DNA from: Lachnospiraceae bacterium
Lineage (GTDB): Bacteria; Bacillota; Clostridia; Lachnospirales; Lachnospiraceae
NCBI GenBank assembly: GCA_017513625.1
Contig: JAFXEW010000025.1
Span: 1-50,688 of the forward strand
Reading direction: 5' to 3'
Length of the DNA stretch: 50,688 nucleotides
Positions 17,754 through 26,418 of this stretch are shown here, piece by piece (within the stretch, counting starts at the first letter, position 1; every line of letters starts with the position of its first letter). Made by a program: the position numbers and the translations under genes. Under the pieces are notes generated by a model. The model was not told where the DNA came from. It made no database searches and saw only the letters and a list, made by a program, of their open reading frames with translations.

Positions 17754-18884
17754 ATGGAAAAAAGAGAAATGAAAAACCTGGGAATCGAAACCTCATTATT
17801 AGGCTTTGGATGTATGCGTTTCCCCGTAAATGCAGACGGTTCCATTAATGAAGAGCTGGCTGAGCAGATGCTGGACAAAGCCATTGCAGAAGGCGTGAAT
17901 TACATTGATACTGCCTACCCCTACCATAATGGTGACAGTGAGCCTTTCGTGGGAAAGGCATTGGAAAAGTACGACCGCAAGTCATATTATCTGGCTACCA
18001 AGCTTCCCGTGTGGGCAGTACATTCCCTGGAGGATGTGGACAGAATCTTTGAGGAACAGTTATCCCGCCTGCGTACGGACTATGTGGATTTCTATCTGCT
18101 TCATGCTATGGGAAAGGACAGATTCTACCAAATGCGTGACATGGGTGTAATAGAAAAACTGGAAGGCCTTAAAGAAGCAGGTAAGATTAAGTACCTGGGA
18201 TTTTCTTTCCACGACAGTTACGAAGCTTTTGAAGAGATGATTGAATACAGGGATTGGGATTTCTGCCAGATTCAGCTTAATTACATGGACACAGAGGAGC
18301 AGGCAGGATTAAAGGGCTATCAGCTGGCTACGGATAAGGGTATTCCTTTAGTAATCATGGAGCCCGTAAGAGGCGGTTCTCTGGCAGGCTTTGCCGAAGA
18401 TGTGAATGCCCGTTTCAGAGCCATGAATCCGGAGGCATCCATTGCATCCTTTGCACTTCGTTATGTGGGAAGTCTGCCCGGTGTAAAGGTCATCTTAAGC
18501 GGTATGTCCAATATGGAACAGGTAGAAGATAATCTGAACACATTCCGAAACTTTGTGCCCCTGTCCGCAGAAGAGCAGCAGGGAATTGCAGATATCGTGG
18601 CCTTGCTCAGAAGCCGTGTGCAGAATGGCTGTACCGGTTGCCGTTATTGTATGCCCTGCCCTGCAGGCGTAGACATCCCCGGTTGTTTCCAGTCCTGGAA
18701 CAATTATCATATGTATCAGAACTATGATGTGGTGCGTTGGAACTGGGAAGTAAACTTAGGAGAATCCAAGCAGGCAAAGAACTGTATTAAGTGCGGTAAA
18801 TGTGAGGCTGCATGTCCCCAGAAGATATCCATCCGCGAAGACCTGGAAAAGGTACAGAAGGACTTTGATCAGAAGATTTTTTAA
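17754..18884 (+). CDS. aldo/keto reductase with C-terminal 4Fe-4S domain
   Basis: A 376-residue two-domain oxidoreductase. The AKR barrel covers about 1-285, with catalytic Asp and Tyr in NYIDTAYPYHNGD, Lys in YLATKLPV and His in YLLHAM. The C-terminal part has two cysteine sets, CTGCRYCMPCP and CIKCGKCEAACP, matching ferredoxin-like 4Fe-4S sites. Such fusions are common in anaerobic clostridia and probably pass electrons between ferredoxin-type carriers and NAD(P)H-dependent chemistry; the substrate is unknown. An aaggaaggt site precedes the ATG, and the gene ends at a terminator. Confidence 0.93.
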   Translation: MEKREMKNLGIETSLLGFGCMRFPVNADGSINEELAEQMLDKAIAEGVNYIDTAYPYHNGDSEPFVGKALEKYDRKSYYLATKLPVWAVHSLEDVDRIFEEQLSRLRTDYVDFYLLHAMGKDRFYQMRDMGVIEKLEGLKEAGKIKYLGFSFHDSYEAFEEMIEYRDWDFCQIQLNYMDTEEQAGLKGYQLATDKGIPLVIMEPVRGGSLAGFAEDVNARFRAMNPEASIASFALRYVGSLPGVKVILSGMSNMEQVEDNLNTFRNFVPLSAEEQQGIADIVALLRSRVQNGCTGCRYCMPCPAGVDIPGCFQSWNNYHMYQNYDVVRWNWEVNLGESKQAKNCIKCGKCEAACPQKISIREDLEKVQKDFDQKIF

Positions 18885-18898
18885 ACCAAATGAATACT

Positions 18899-18934
18899 AA
18901 AGGAGGCACGGTTTGATAAACCGGGCCTCCTTTA
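18899..18934. terminator. bidirectional intrinsic terminator
   Basis: aaaggaggc and gcctccttt pair, with an inner cggttt/aaaccg stem. It ends the reductase gene on plus and the 21-residue peptide transcript on minus. Confidence 0.85.
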
Positions 18935-18949
18935 TTGCTGTGCGGATGT

Positions 18950-19015
18950 TTATCCAAATATTGCGTCGAGCCATTTTATAAGATGTTCAATAAAATCCAA
19001 AGCAGTAAAATACAT
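18950..19015 (-). CDS. 21-residue amphipathic peptide
   Basis: A short frame encoding MYFTALDFIEHLIKWLDAIF plus a final Gly. It is supported by a strong ribosome site (agggag, 7 bases before the ATG), a near-consensus promoter directly upstream and a terminator directly downstream, all on the minus strand, so this is a complete gene of its own. Modelled as a helix, Asp7, Glu10, His11, Lys14 and Asp17 line one face and Phe, Leu, Ile and Trp the other. That pattern and length are like phenol-soluble modulins or membrane-acting type I toxins and unlike a random frame. No sequence family is recognised, and the function is unknown. Confidence 0.65.
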   Translation of the reverse strand: MYFTALDFIEHLIKWLDAIFG

Positions 19016-19037
19016 ATTCTCACTCCCTTCCCGTTAC

Positions 19038-19066
19038 AGTATAGCTTATTGGGGGAGATTTGGCAA
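19038..19066 (-). promoter_or_regulatory. predicted promoter of the 21-residue peptide gene
   Basis: On the minus strand, TTGCCA and TATACT are separated by exactly 17 bases. Transcription would start close to 19030, leaving a leader just long enough for the ribosome site. Confidence 0.65.
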
Positions 19067-19204
19067 AATTTTTGTAAATATAGGGTGATGGCGGACAGGA
19101 TAATGTGTGTATTTTTTATAGGGTTAGAAGGATTTTTTATAGTAAACGACCATGAAATATGATAAAATCAATCCAGTACAATGCAGGTCAAGGAGGCTTA
19201 CGGC

Positions 19205-20371
19205 ATGAGGCAGCAGCTACTTAACAAATTTGCCGAAGTATTCGGTGATAAGGAGGGTGCCCGGGTTTATTTTGCGCCGGGACGGGTGAATTTAATAGGG
19301 GACCATACGGATTATAACGGTGGTCATGTATTCCCCTGTGCGCTGACACTGGGTACTTATGGTGTGGCAAGGCGCAGAGCGGATGATGAGTTGCATTTTT
19401 ATTCCATGAATTTTGAAGAAGCAGGGGTGATTACATCTTCCCTGCAGGAGTTACAGCCTTCACCGGAGTCGCAGTGGGCGGACTATCCCAAGGGTGTTTT
19501 GTGGGCCTTTGAAGAGCGGGGGATGAAGATACCCGCGGGCATGGACCTTTTACTTTTTGGCAATATTCCCAACGGTGCAGGGCTTTCTTCTTCTGCTTCC
19601 GTGGAGGTGCTTACAGGATATATCCTTTGTGATTTGTTTGGTTTTGATGTGGATCATGTGGAGCTGGCACTGATCGGTCAGTATTCGGAAAATCATTTTA
19701 ATAAAGTGAACTGTGGTATTATGGACCAGTTTGCCATTGCCATGGGTAAGGAAGGTGCGGCTATCTTTTTGGATACGGCTACTTTGCAGTACCAATATGT
19801 ACCCGTGGTGATGCAAGGGGCTAAAATCGTCATTACCTGCAGTAATAAAAAGCGGGGGCTTGCGGATTCCAAATATAATGAACGCCGCAGTCAGTGTGAA
19901 AGTGCTTTGGCGCAGTTACAGAAGGTAGTAGATATAAAGTCCTTGGGAGAGCTGGATGAGGTTGCCTTTAACCGATATGCAGACAGTATCTGTGATGAAA
20001 CTGAGAGAAAGCGTGCGAGACACGCGGTTACGGAGAACCGGCGAACGCTTCAGGCGGTGGAGGCACTGCAGGCGGGAGATCTTCATAAGTTTGGCCGACT
20101 GATGAATGAGTCCCATGTATCCCTGCGGGATGACTATGAAGCCACGGGAGTGGAAATGGATACCCTGGCAGAAGAAGCCTGGAAGGTAAAGGGAGTCATC
20201 GGCTCCCGCATGACCGGCGGCGGCTTCGGCGGTTGCACCGTAAGCATTGTGGAAGAGGATGCGGTGGAGGATTTTATTGCACAGGTAGGCAGAGCTTATC
20301 GGGACAAGATAGGTTACGATGCGGATTTTTACACCGTGGAGATCGGAAATGGTCCCTGCCGGTTACAGTGA
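19205..20371 (+). CDS. galK: galactokinase
   Basis: A 388-residue GHMP kinase that phosphorylates alpha-D-galactose at O1 with ATP, the first committed Leloir step, in the cytoplasm. It has all three GHMP motifs: APGRVNLIGDHTDYNGGHV (galactose site), GAGLSSSASVEV (ATP loop) and the C-terminal MTGGGFGGCTVSIV. The start at 19205 is 8 bases after aaggagg; an ATG at 19181 lacks a site. Motif 1 reads GDHTDYN where galactokinases normally read GEHTDYN, a conservative change at a sugar-contact residue. No galT or galE is adjacent. Confidence 0.95.
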   Translation: MRQQLLNKFAEVFGDKEGARVYFAPGRVNLIGDHTDYNGGHVFPCALTLGTYGVARRRADDELHFYSMNFEEAGVITSSLQELQPSPESQWADYPKGVLWAFEERGMKIPAGMDLLLFGNIPNGAGLSSSASVEVLTGYILCDLFGFDVDHVELALIGQYSENHFNKVNCGIMDQFAIAMGKEGAAIFLDTATLQYQYVPVVMQGAKIVITCSNKKRGLADSKYNERRSQCESALAQLQKVVDIKSLGELDEVAFNRYADSICDETERKRARHAVTENRRTLQAVEALQAGDLHKFGRLMNESHVSLRDDYEATGVEMDTLAEEAWKVKGVIGSRMTGGGFGGCTVSIVEEDAVEDFIAQVGRAYRDKIGYDADFYTVEIGNGPCRLQ

Positions 20372-20380
20372 GGTTGAAGG

Positions 20381-22153
20381 ATGAAATTTTTACTGGTAGC
20401 AGTGAATGCCAAATACATTCACTCCAATCCGGCCATATACAGCCTGCGGGCTTATGCCGGGGAAGCATTGAAAGAACATATTGAACTGGCGGAATACACC
20501 ATTAACCAAAGTGTGCAGGATATTTTAGCAGATATTTATAGCAGGCGGCCTGAGGTAATCGGGCTGTCCTGCTATATTTGGAATTGGCGTCTGATTCAGG
20601 AGTTGCTGAGGGAACTGCCTAAGCTTTTACCGGGTACGGACATATGGCTGGGTGGACCGGAGGTGTCCTATGATGGAGAAAGAATACTGGGAGAGTATCC
20701 CGGGGTCAAAGGTATTATGGTGGGAGAAGGGGAAGAAACCTTTAAGGAACTGATGGAGTATTATACTTCCTGTAAAAGCAGCATAGGTGCGGATACAACC
20801 CTTCAGGGAATCCCCGGTCTTTACCTGCACTGCGGACCTACGGGAGACAGGGAGCCTGTGGATATGAGTAGGATTCCCTTCCTGTACAGTGATTTATCTT
20901 TGTTTGAAAATAGGATTATATATTACGAGAGCAGCAGGGGCTGTCCCTTCAGGTGTAGTTATTGCCTGTCATCCATTGACAAAAAGCTGCGATTCCGCCC
21001 TGTCCACATAGTACAGAAGGAATTACAGTTCTTTTTGGACCATGGTGTGAAGCAGGTGAAGTTTGTGGACCGTACCTTTAACTGCAATCGGGAACATGCC
21101 ATGGCTATATGGCAACATATTTTAGAAAATGACAATGGTGTCACTAATTTCCATTTTGAAATATCTGCGGATATCCTGGGTGAGGAGGAGCTGGCGCTTC
21201 TGGAGAGAATGAGACCGGGACTGATACAGCTGGAAATCGGTGTACAGACTGCCAACGGAAACACGTTAACTGCTATCCGCCGATTCATGAATATAGAGCG
21301 GCTGGAATATGTAGTAAGCAGGCTTCGCCGGTCACATAATGTGCATTTGCACCTGGACCTGATAGCAGGTCTTCCCTATGAAGGATATGAGAGCTTCGGG
21401 GCGTCCTTTAACAGGGTGTATGCCATGGAGCCGGAGCAGCTGCAGCTGGGATTTCTGAAGGTGCTGAAGGGATCTGCCATGGAGGAAGAAGCGGAAAAGT
21501 ATGGTCTGGTTTATCAGGATATGCCCCCCTATGAGGTGCTTTATACCAATTGGCTTACCTATGTGGAGATACTGCGTCTGAAACGTATTGAGGAAATGGT
21601 GGAGCTGTATTACAACAGCAACCAGTTCGTATATACCCTGAAGTTCTTGGAACAGGCTTTTGAAACGCCCTTTCAGATGTATGAGCAGCTTGCTGCCTTT
21701 TATGAAAGGAAGGGGTATTTTAAAAACAGCCCTGCCAGAAGCTACCGCTATCAGGTGCTTTTAGAATTTGCCAAAGAGTATGACAGCCAATATGAGCCCG
21801 TGTACAGGGAGCTTTTGACCTATGATATGTATTTGCGGGAAAATCTGAAGAGCCGCCCGGAGTTTGCCAAGGATTTGGCGGTGCATAAAGATATTTTCAA
21901 AGCATTTTATATGCAGGAAGAGGAGCAGAGGGTTTATTTGCCCGGATATGAGGCTTATGATTCCAGGCAGTTGTCCAGAATGACCCATCTGGAGTCTTTC
22001 ACTTATCCTGTATGGGAAAGTCCAAATAGAAATGTGACACTACTGTCAGTGAAAGGAGTTAAAGACGAAGGTTCGTATTTAGTGCTGTTCGACTATCAGA
22101 AGCGTAGTCCCCTGACAGGTGAGGCTAGGACAGTGGTGGTTAAAAGTAACTAA
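20381..22153 (+). CDS. B12-binding-domain radical SAM protein (DUF4080 type)
   Basis: A 590-residue protein: an N-terminal cobalamin-binding-like Rossmann domain (about 1-150, with VIGLSCYIWNW and WLGGPEVSYDG), then a radical SAM barrel with Cys188, Cys192 and Cys195 in RGCPFRCSYC binding the 4Fe-4S cluster, then a C-terminal extension of about 200 residues that fits DUF4080. The usual DxHxxG cobalamin motif is not obvious in the first domain, so B12 binding may have been lost. The substrate is unknown. It starts 9 bases after galK and probably shares its transcript. Confidence 0.88.
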   Translation: MKFLLVAVNAKYIHSNPAIYSLRAYAGEALKEHIELAEYTINQSVQDILADIYSRRPEVIGLSCYIWNWRLIQELLRELPKLLPGTDIWLGGPEVSYDGERILGEYPGVKGIMVGEGEETFKELMEYYTSCKSSIGADTTLQGIPGLYLHCGPTGDREPVDMSRIPFLYSDLSLFENRIIYYESSRGCPFRCSYCLSSIDKKLRFRPVHIVQKELQFFLDHGVKQVKFVDRTFNCNREHAMAIWQHILENDNGVTNFHFEISADILGEEELALLERMRPGLIQLEIGVQTANGNTLTAIRRFMNIERLEYVVSRLRRSHNVHLHLDLIAGLPYEGYESFGASFNRVYAMEPEQLQLGFLKVLKGSAMEEEAEKYGLVYQDMPPYEVLYTNWLTYVEILRLKRIEEMVELYYNSNQFVYTLKFLEQAFETPFQMYEQLAAFYERKGYFKNSPARSYRYQVLLEFAKEYDSQYEPVYRELLTYDMYLRENLKSRPEFAKDLAVHKDIFKAFYMQEEEQRVYLPGYEAYDSRQLSRMTHLESFTYPVWESPNRNVTLLSVKGVKDEGSYLVLFDYQKRSPLTGEARTVVVKSN

Positions 22154-22258
22154 TATAGTGAAAAAAAACTCCATGCACGTGATATTGCAAATTTATATTG
22201 TGTTTTATACAATACAATCAGAGCGCGCTACTTCCATAAAAGAGAGTGAGGACATTGT

Positions 22259-23347
22259 ATGAAACTGAAAATAGGCGAAACTATAAAGAGGCTTCGCAAG
22301 GAGAGAGAAATCACCCAGGAGGAATTTGCTGAAGTGCTGGGAGTGTCCTGTCAGTCTGTATCCCGTTGGGAGAAGGGGATTTGTTATCCGGATATGGAAC
22401 TGGTTCCTACCATTGCAGGTTTTTTTAGTATTTCTGTGGATAAGTTGCTGGGAGTGGACGAAATAGTGGAAAAACAGACCGTGGACCGGTATTGTCGGGA
22501 TTTCCAGAAGGCCATAAGTGTTGGAGATATAGAAGAGTGTATCCGAATTGCCAGAGAGGGTGTAGCTGAGTTTCCTAACAATTATATTTTGTTAAACAGT
22601 TTGATGTATGCGCTGTTTGTGTCCGGAAGTGATGATGCAGATATTCCTGATTGGAAAGAAAATATGGAGAAGTATGACGGGGAAATCATTGCACTGGGGG
22701 AGCGTATTATGAAATATTGTCCGGATGTGGATATACGGATGGAGGCCACAGCACGGTTAGCATTTCAACATTGTGAGATGGGAAGAAAAGCGATTGGCCG
22801 TTCCATCTATGAATCACTTCCCAATATGGAGTGGTGCAGGGAGCGTGCCATTTGGTGGGCTTTAGAGGAGAAAGAACGGCTTCCCCATACTCGAAAATAT
22901 ATGGTGAATGCTTATGATCATATTCTGGATGCCATGGATCATCTGCTTCATCTGCTTCCGGCTGAAGAAGCAGTCAATGTGTTAGATAAATATTATGCTT
23001 TAGAAAATTTAATGGAGGATAATCATCCCAGATTCGCCACATGGGGCAATGTAGATAACCACTGTATCGGTGCCAAATATTTGCTACAGTTGGGAAGAGA
23101 AAAGGAAGCCTTTGAACAGTTACGGATTGCAGCGGAAGCAGCTATTGCCTATGACAACCGCCCTGAGGAAGAAAAAGCAGATAGTTTACTGTTGGGTGAG
23201 AGAAACTATAAGCGAATAGATAGGGATGTAGCGGATTCCAGACCTTTAAGAGTGATTCTGAGGGACAAGGAGTTGACTGAACCGGAATTTGATTTGGTGC
23301 GGGAGAGGCCGGAGTTTCAGGAGATTATAAAGTTATTAGGAGAATAA
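22259..23347 (+). CDS. XRE-family transcriptional regulator with long C-terminal domain
   Basis: A 362-residue protein. Residues 5-65 are a Cro/C1-type helix-turn-helix (ITQEEFAEVLGVSCQSVSRW). The remaining about 290 residues are helical and may hold TPR-like or sensory repeats (NNYILLNSLMYALF and EKEAFEQLRIAAEAAIAYDN units). The upstream region has an attgt/acaat inverted repeat around 22198-22215 near a TTGCAA/TATACA promoter-like pair, which would suit autoregulation. It is monocistronic, ended by the terminator at 23357. Ligand and targets unknown. Confidence 0.88.
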   Translation: MKLKIGETIKRLRKEREITQEEFAEVLGVSCQSVSRWEKGICYPDMELVPTIAGFFSISVDKLLGVDEIVEKQTVDRYCRDFQKAISVGDIEECIRIAREGVAEFPNNYILLNSLMYALFVSGSDDADIPDWKENMEKYDGEIIALGERIMKYCPDVDIRMEATARLAFQHCEMGRKAIGRSIYESLPNMEWCRERAIWWALEEKERLPHTRKYMVNAYDHILDAMDHLLHLLPAEEAVNVLDKYYALENLMEDNHPRFATWGNVDNHCIGAKYLLQLGREKEAFEQLRIAAEAAIAYDNRPEEEKADSLLLGERNYKRIDRDVADSRPLRVILRDKELTEPEFDLVRERPEFQEIIKLLGE

Positions 23348-23356
23348 GACAAGAAG

Positions 23357-23400
23357 TGGGCCAATGCTTCCCGGAGGAAGGTGTTGGCCCCCTTTTTTTT
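23357..23400 (+). terminator. intrinsic terminator
   Basis: gggccaa and ttggccc arms with inner cttcc/ggaag pairing, followed by nine T residues. Confidence 0.9.
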
Positions 23401-23451
23401 GTTTTCTTTACAGGGATTTAATGATAAAATAATACACAAAGGAGGATGCTT

Positions 23452-24126
23452 ATGAAGACTATTACAGAAACGATATTGGGAATAGTGCTGCTTGTGTGGT
23501 TTTTGGGAACATTCGTGGTAATTTGTTCAATAACTGAGGATAACGAATGGCTTATTCCTGCATTGTTGGGTCAACTTTTTGTGGTTTGGGGGATTGTGTT
23601 TTTGGGAAAGAAGATAGTCGCCCGTGCTTTAGAATTCCAAGACAGTATTTGGTTTTTGTTTATATTAGTAGGAATAGGCTGTATAGCAGCGAGCTTTATC
23701 CAGCGTTTTGGCAGTGAAGAAGTTTTGGATATTTGTTTAAAGATTTTCCCCTATGTTTTTTTGAGTTTGTTTGTCTTTGTAGGTGCGTTTATGGGAAGGT
23801 ACAATTATCAAACGAAGATTTTATCAGCAAGAGAAGGTCTGGAAATGATAGAAGCGGAATGTGTTGAGGTAAAGGAGCTTTTGACCGAAAACAAATACGG
23901 CACATATATGGCTTATTGTCCTGTTTATTGTTTTCATTTTAAGGGTAATGCCTATACGGTCTCCGGCAACGTATATGTGAAACGTACGGATTTACGGGTG
24001 GGTAATAAGTATAAAATTTATATAGACCCATACAGACCACGTTGGTTTCATGACCCGAAACAAGATATCAGAGCAGAATGGATGCCGGCTAATATTTTTT
24101 CTCATGAAAAGGAAATAATCAGTTAG
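23452..24126 (+). CDS. membrane protein with DUF3592-like domain
   Basis: A 224-residue protein with four hydrophobic helices in the first about 120 residues, then a soluble beta-rich domain. The soluble part (YCPVYCFHFKGNAYTVSGNV, then VGNKYKIYIDPYRP) follows the DUF3592 pattern of a tyrosine/proline-rich strand, a G-x-Y strand and an IyxxPxxP ending. ATG at 23452 is chosen because aaaggagg lies 6 bases upstream; the ATG at 23446 touches that site. Function unknown. Confidence 0.65.
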   Translation: MKTITETILGIVLLVWFLGTFVVICSITEDNEWLIPALLGQLFVVWGIVFLGKKIVARALEFQDSIWFLFILVGIGCIAASFIQRFGSEEVLDICLKIFPYVFLSLFVFVGAFMGRYNYQTKILSAREGLEMIEAECVEVKELLTENKYGTYMAYCPVYCFHFKGNAYTVSGNVYVKRTDLRVGNKYKIYIDPYRPRWFHDPKQDIRAEWMPANIFSHEKEIIS

Positions 24127-24155
24127 GAACATTTGTTTCGGGGGACAAGAGAAAT

Positions 24156-24887
24156 ATGAAAAAACGTACGCAGGAGATTTTGGCGGCGCTGGATGCCCGG
24201 TACGGCACGGAGCATCGCTGTTATTTAAATCATGAGAATGCATGGCAGCTTTTGATTGCCACCATGCTCAGTGCCCAGTGCACGGACGCAAGGGTCAATA
24301 TCGTGACTAAGGATTTGTTTCAAAAGTATCGTAGTGTGGAAGATTTTGCCCGGGCGGACCTAAAGGAGCTGGAGCAGGATATACATTCCACCGGTTTTTA
24401 TCATAATAAGGCAAAAAATATCATAGCCTGTTGCAGGACCCTTTTGGAAAAACATAACGGGGAGGTGCCTTCTTCTTTGGAGGAGCTTACGGAACTTGCC
24501 GGCGTGGGTCGTAAGACTGCCAATGTAATCCGAGGGAATATATTCGGGGAGCCCAGCATCGTGGTGGATACCCATGTAAAAAGGATTTCCAAAAAGCTGG
24601 GATTAACCGGGGAAGATGACCCGGTTAAGGTGGAATTGGATCTGATGAAGGAACTGCCCAAGGACCACTGGATTCTCTGGAATATTCACATTATTACTTT
24701 GGGGCGTACCATTTGCAAGGCACCTACGCCCAGATGTGAGGAGTGTTTTTTGCAGGAGCTTTGTCCGGATTTTAAGAAGCGGAGTAAGAGCGCTGCTGCA
24801 GATGCCTCCGGGGCAAAAGCAGACACCGTAAAAGTTATGCGCCGGGCCGGTAAAGCGGCCGGAAAAAGAGGGCGGACGGATGATTGA
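24156..24887 (+). CDS. nth: endonuclease III (DNA glycosylase/AP lyase)
   Basis: A 243-residue base-excision repair enzyme that removes oxidised pyrimidines and nicks the abasic site. The helix-hairpin-helix is LAGVGRKTANVI with catalytic Lys120; the catalytic Asp138 is in VVDTHVKR. Both numbers equal those of the E. coli enzyme. The 4Fe-4S loop is CKAPTPRCEECFLQELC (C-x6-C-x2-C-x5-C), intact. A basic tail of about 30 residues (KRSKSAAADASGAKAD, then KRGRTDD) extends beyond the usual end. It overlaps the exonuclease gene by 8 bases. Confidence 0.97.
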   Translation: MKKRTQEILAALDARYGTEHRCYLNHENAWQLLIATMLSAQCTDARVNIVTKDLFQKYRSVEDFARADLKELEQDIHSTGFYHNKAKNIIACCRTLLEKHNGEVPSSLEELTELAGVGRKTANVIRGNIFGEPSIVVDTHVKRISKKLGLTGEDDPVKVELDLMKELPKDHWILWNIHIITLGRTICKAPTPRCEECFLQELCPDFKKRSKSAAADASGAKADTVKVMRRAGKAAGKRGRTDD

Positions 24888-25581
24888 TTCCTTTGTGAGT
24901 ATTGATTTGGAGACCACCGGACTGAATCCCAAGACGGACAGAATTATGGAAATCGGAGCGGTAAAGATTACAGAAGGCGTGGAAACCGCAAGCTTTCATA
25001 CCTTCGTGAATCCTCACAGGACACCGGAGGACAGGGTGCTTGCCCTGACGGGAATCACACCGGAGGATTTACGGGGCGCCCCCGATATAGAGGAAGTACT
25101 GCCGGAGCTCATGGAGTTTCTGGGGGATGATGTACTGGTGGGACATCGCATTCTTTTTGATTATTCTTTTTTAAAAAAAGCGGCACTGGACCAAAAGAAG
25201 AGCTTTGAAAAGAAGGGCCTGGATACCCTGCGGATAGCCAGAGTGTATCTGCCTGAGCTGGAAAAGAAGACCTTGGAATATCTTTGTAATCATTTTGAAA
25301 TCCCGCACAGAGCCCACAGGGCGCTGGATGACGCCCGGGCTACGGCTTATTTGTATGGGATATTGGTGGAGAAATTCTACGGAGAAAAGGAGCAGTTATT
25401 CTGCCCCGCACCACTGATTTGTAATATAAAAAGAGATACCCCCATTACCGTGGCACAAAAGGAGCAGCTGGCCAGACTGATGGCAAGGCATAACCTGCCG
25501 GTGGATGGGGATATGGAAAAGCTGACCCGTAGTGAGGCCAGCCGGATTATTGATAAGATTTTGCAAGAGTACGGACGATAA
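24880..25581 (+). CDS. DnaQ-like 3'-5' exonuclease (DEDDh)
   Basis: A 233-residue exonuclease. Motif ExoI is SIDLETTGLNP (Asp and Glu), ExoII is LVGHRILFDYSFL, and ExoIII is HRALDDARATAYL with the DEDDh histidine; all metal and catalytic residues are present. The domain resembles the proofreading exonuclease of PolC or the DnaQ epsilon subunit. A C-terminal extension of about 55 residues (TVAQKEQLARLMARHNLPV, with KLTRSEASRIID) looks like a small helical DNA-binding unit. Coupled to nth by the 8-base overlap, so a repair role is likely. The 3' end overlaps the convergent gene by 35 bases. Confidence 0.9.
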   Translation: MIDSFVSIDLETTGLNPKTDRIMEIGAVKITEGVETASFHTFVNPHRTPEDRVLALTGITPEDLRGAPDIEEVLPELMEFLGDDVLVGHRILFDYSFLKKAALDQKKSFEKKGLDTLRIARVYLPELEKKTLEYLCNHFEIPHRAHRALDDARATAYLYGILVEKFYGEKEQLFCPAPLICNIKRDTPITVAQKEQLARLMARHNLPVDGDMEKLTRSEASRIIDKILQEYGR

Positions 25582-26155
25582 CGGAGCGGTTTATGGAACG
25601 CAGATTTTCAGCGGCTTCTATCAGTTCTTGGATGCGCGCCTGTTGCCCCTTCGAACGATAAATATCTGCAAGCATGTAGTAGGTTTTACTAATGTCGGTG
25701 CCGGTGGAAAGGGCGAATTCCAGTATTTGGAGTGTTTCCTCCACGTATCCTGCGTTGTATAATAAATCTGCCCATTTCTGCAGAGTAGTTACTAAAAGGG
25801 TATAGTTTTGGTCATATTCAGACAGGAGAGTGATATTGGCGGTGCCGTATTTCAGCTTTAGCTCCGTGTTTGAGTAGCCCGTGAGATTGACGATTCGCTG
25901 CCCGGACAGGGAGCCCAGGAATTCCACACATTCGGCTACCGCAGGGTCTTCCTGCAACAGATGTACGGGCAGGGTGTCCGAAGGAATGGTGATGTAATTT
26001 AAATCATCCAGTGAAACCCGTCGCACGCTGTTGGCACGGGTCTCCTCCTGCCAAAAGTTGTTTTCGGCGGAAACATTGGAATTTCGTTGCTTGCGGACAT
26101 TGTGTCCGATTATCAGAATGAATACAAATAAACTTGCCAAAATAGGAAATTTCAT
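25547..26155 (-). CDS. membrane-anchored TPR-like protein
   Basis: A 202-residue protein with one N-terminal membrane helix (KFPILASLFVFILIIGHNV) and a soluble part whose last 90 residues form helical pairs like TPR units (WADLLYNAGYVEETLQILE, then KTYYMLADIYRSKGQQARIQ). The ribosome site gaaagga supports the start. The stop lies inside the 3' end of the exonuclease gene on the opposite strand. No family name is recognised; it is probably an extracytoplasmic scaffold. Confidence 0.6.
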   Translation of the reverse strand: MKFPILASLFVFILIIGHNVRKQRNSNVSAENNFWQEETRANSVRRVSLDDLNYITIPSDTLPVHLLQEDPAVAECVEFLGSLSGQRIVNLTGYSNTELKLKYGTANITLLSEYDQNYTLLVTTLQKWADLLYNAGYVEETLQILEFALSTGTDISKTYYMLADIYRSKGQQARIQELIEAAENLRSINRSVIVRTLAKSYQ

Positions 26156-26242
26156 ATATAATATCCTTTCAGAGTCAGTCCGAAATTTTAGTGTTTTGAA
26201 CTGACCGGGGTATGAATTATGGGTGGTTTACAAGGAGATATT

Positions 26243-26347
26243 ATGTTTAATATTTACAACAAAAAAACTAAGAGAATCATATCTGTAATTATCATAGCAT
26301 TTTTGGTATTTGCTATGGTTATCCCCACTTTAGCATATTTGGTATAA
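26243..26347 (+). CDS. 34-residue single-pass membrane peptide
   Basis: A small frame starting MFNIYNKKTKRIIS, followed by about 17 hydrophobic residues (VIIIAFLVFAMVIPTLA). The aaggaga site is 5 bases before the ATG. A basic N-terminus ahead of one helix predicts a cytoplasmic-in orientation. It lies 71 bases before the VanW-family gene and may be co-transcribed with it. Function unknown. Confidence 0.6.
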   Translation: MFNIYNKKTKRIISVIIIAFLVFAMVIPTLAYLV

Positions 26348-26393
26348 TTTTTCAATGCGAGGAAGTACGGGACGACTTTTGATGATTGTGGCT

Positions 26394-26416
26394 ATGACTC
26401 TGTTTTGAGGAGTCAT
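26394..26416 (+). promoter_or_regulatory. hairpin over the VanW-gene ribosome site
   Basis: atgactc (26394-26400) and gagtcat (26410-26416) form a perfect 7-bp stem; the Shine-Dalgarno gaggag (26407-26412) lies across the loop and 3' arm, 7 bases before the ATG. It could lower or regulate translation of the VanW-family gene. Confidence 0.35.
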
Positions 26417-26418
26417 TT

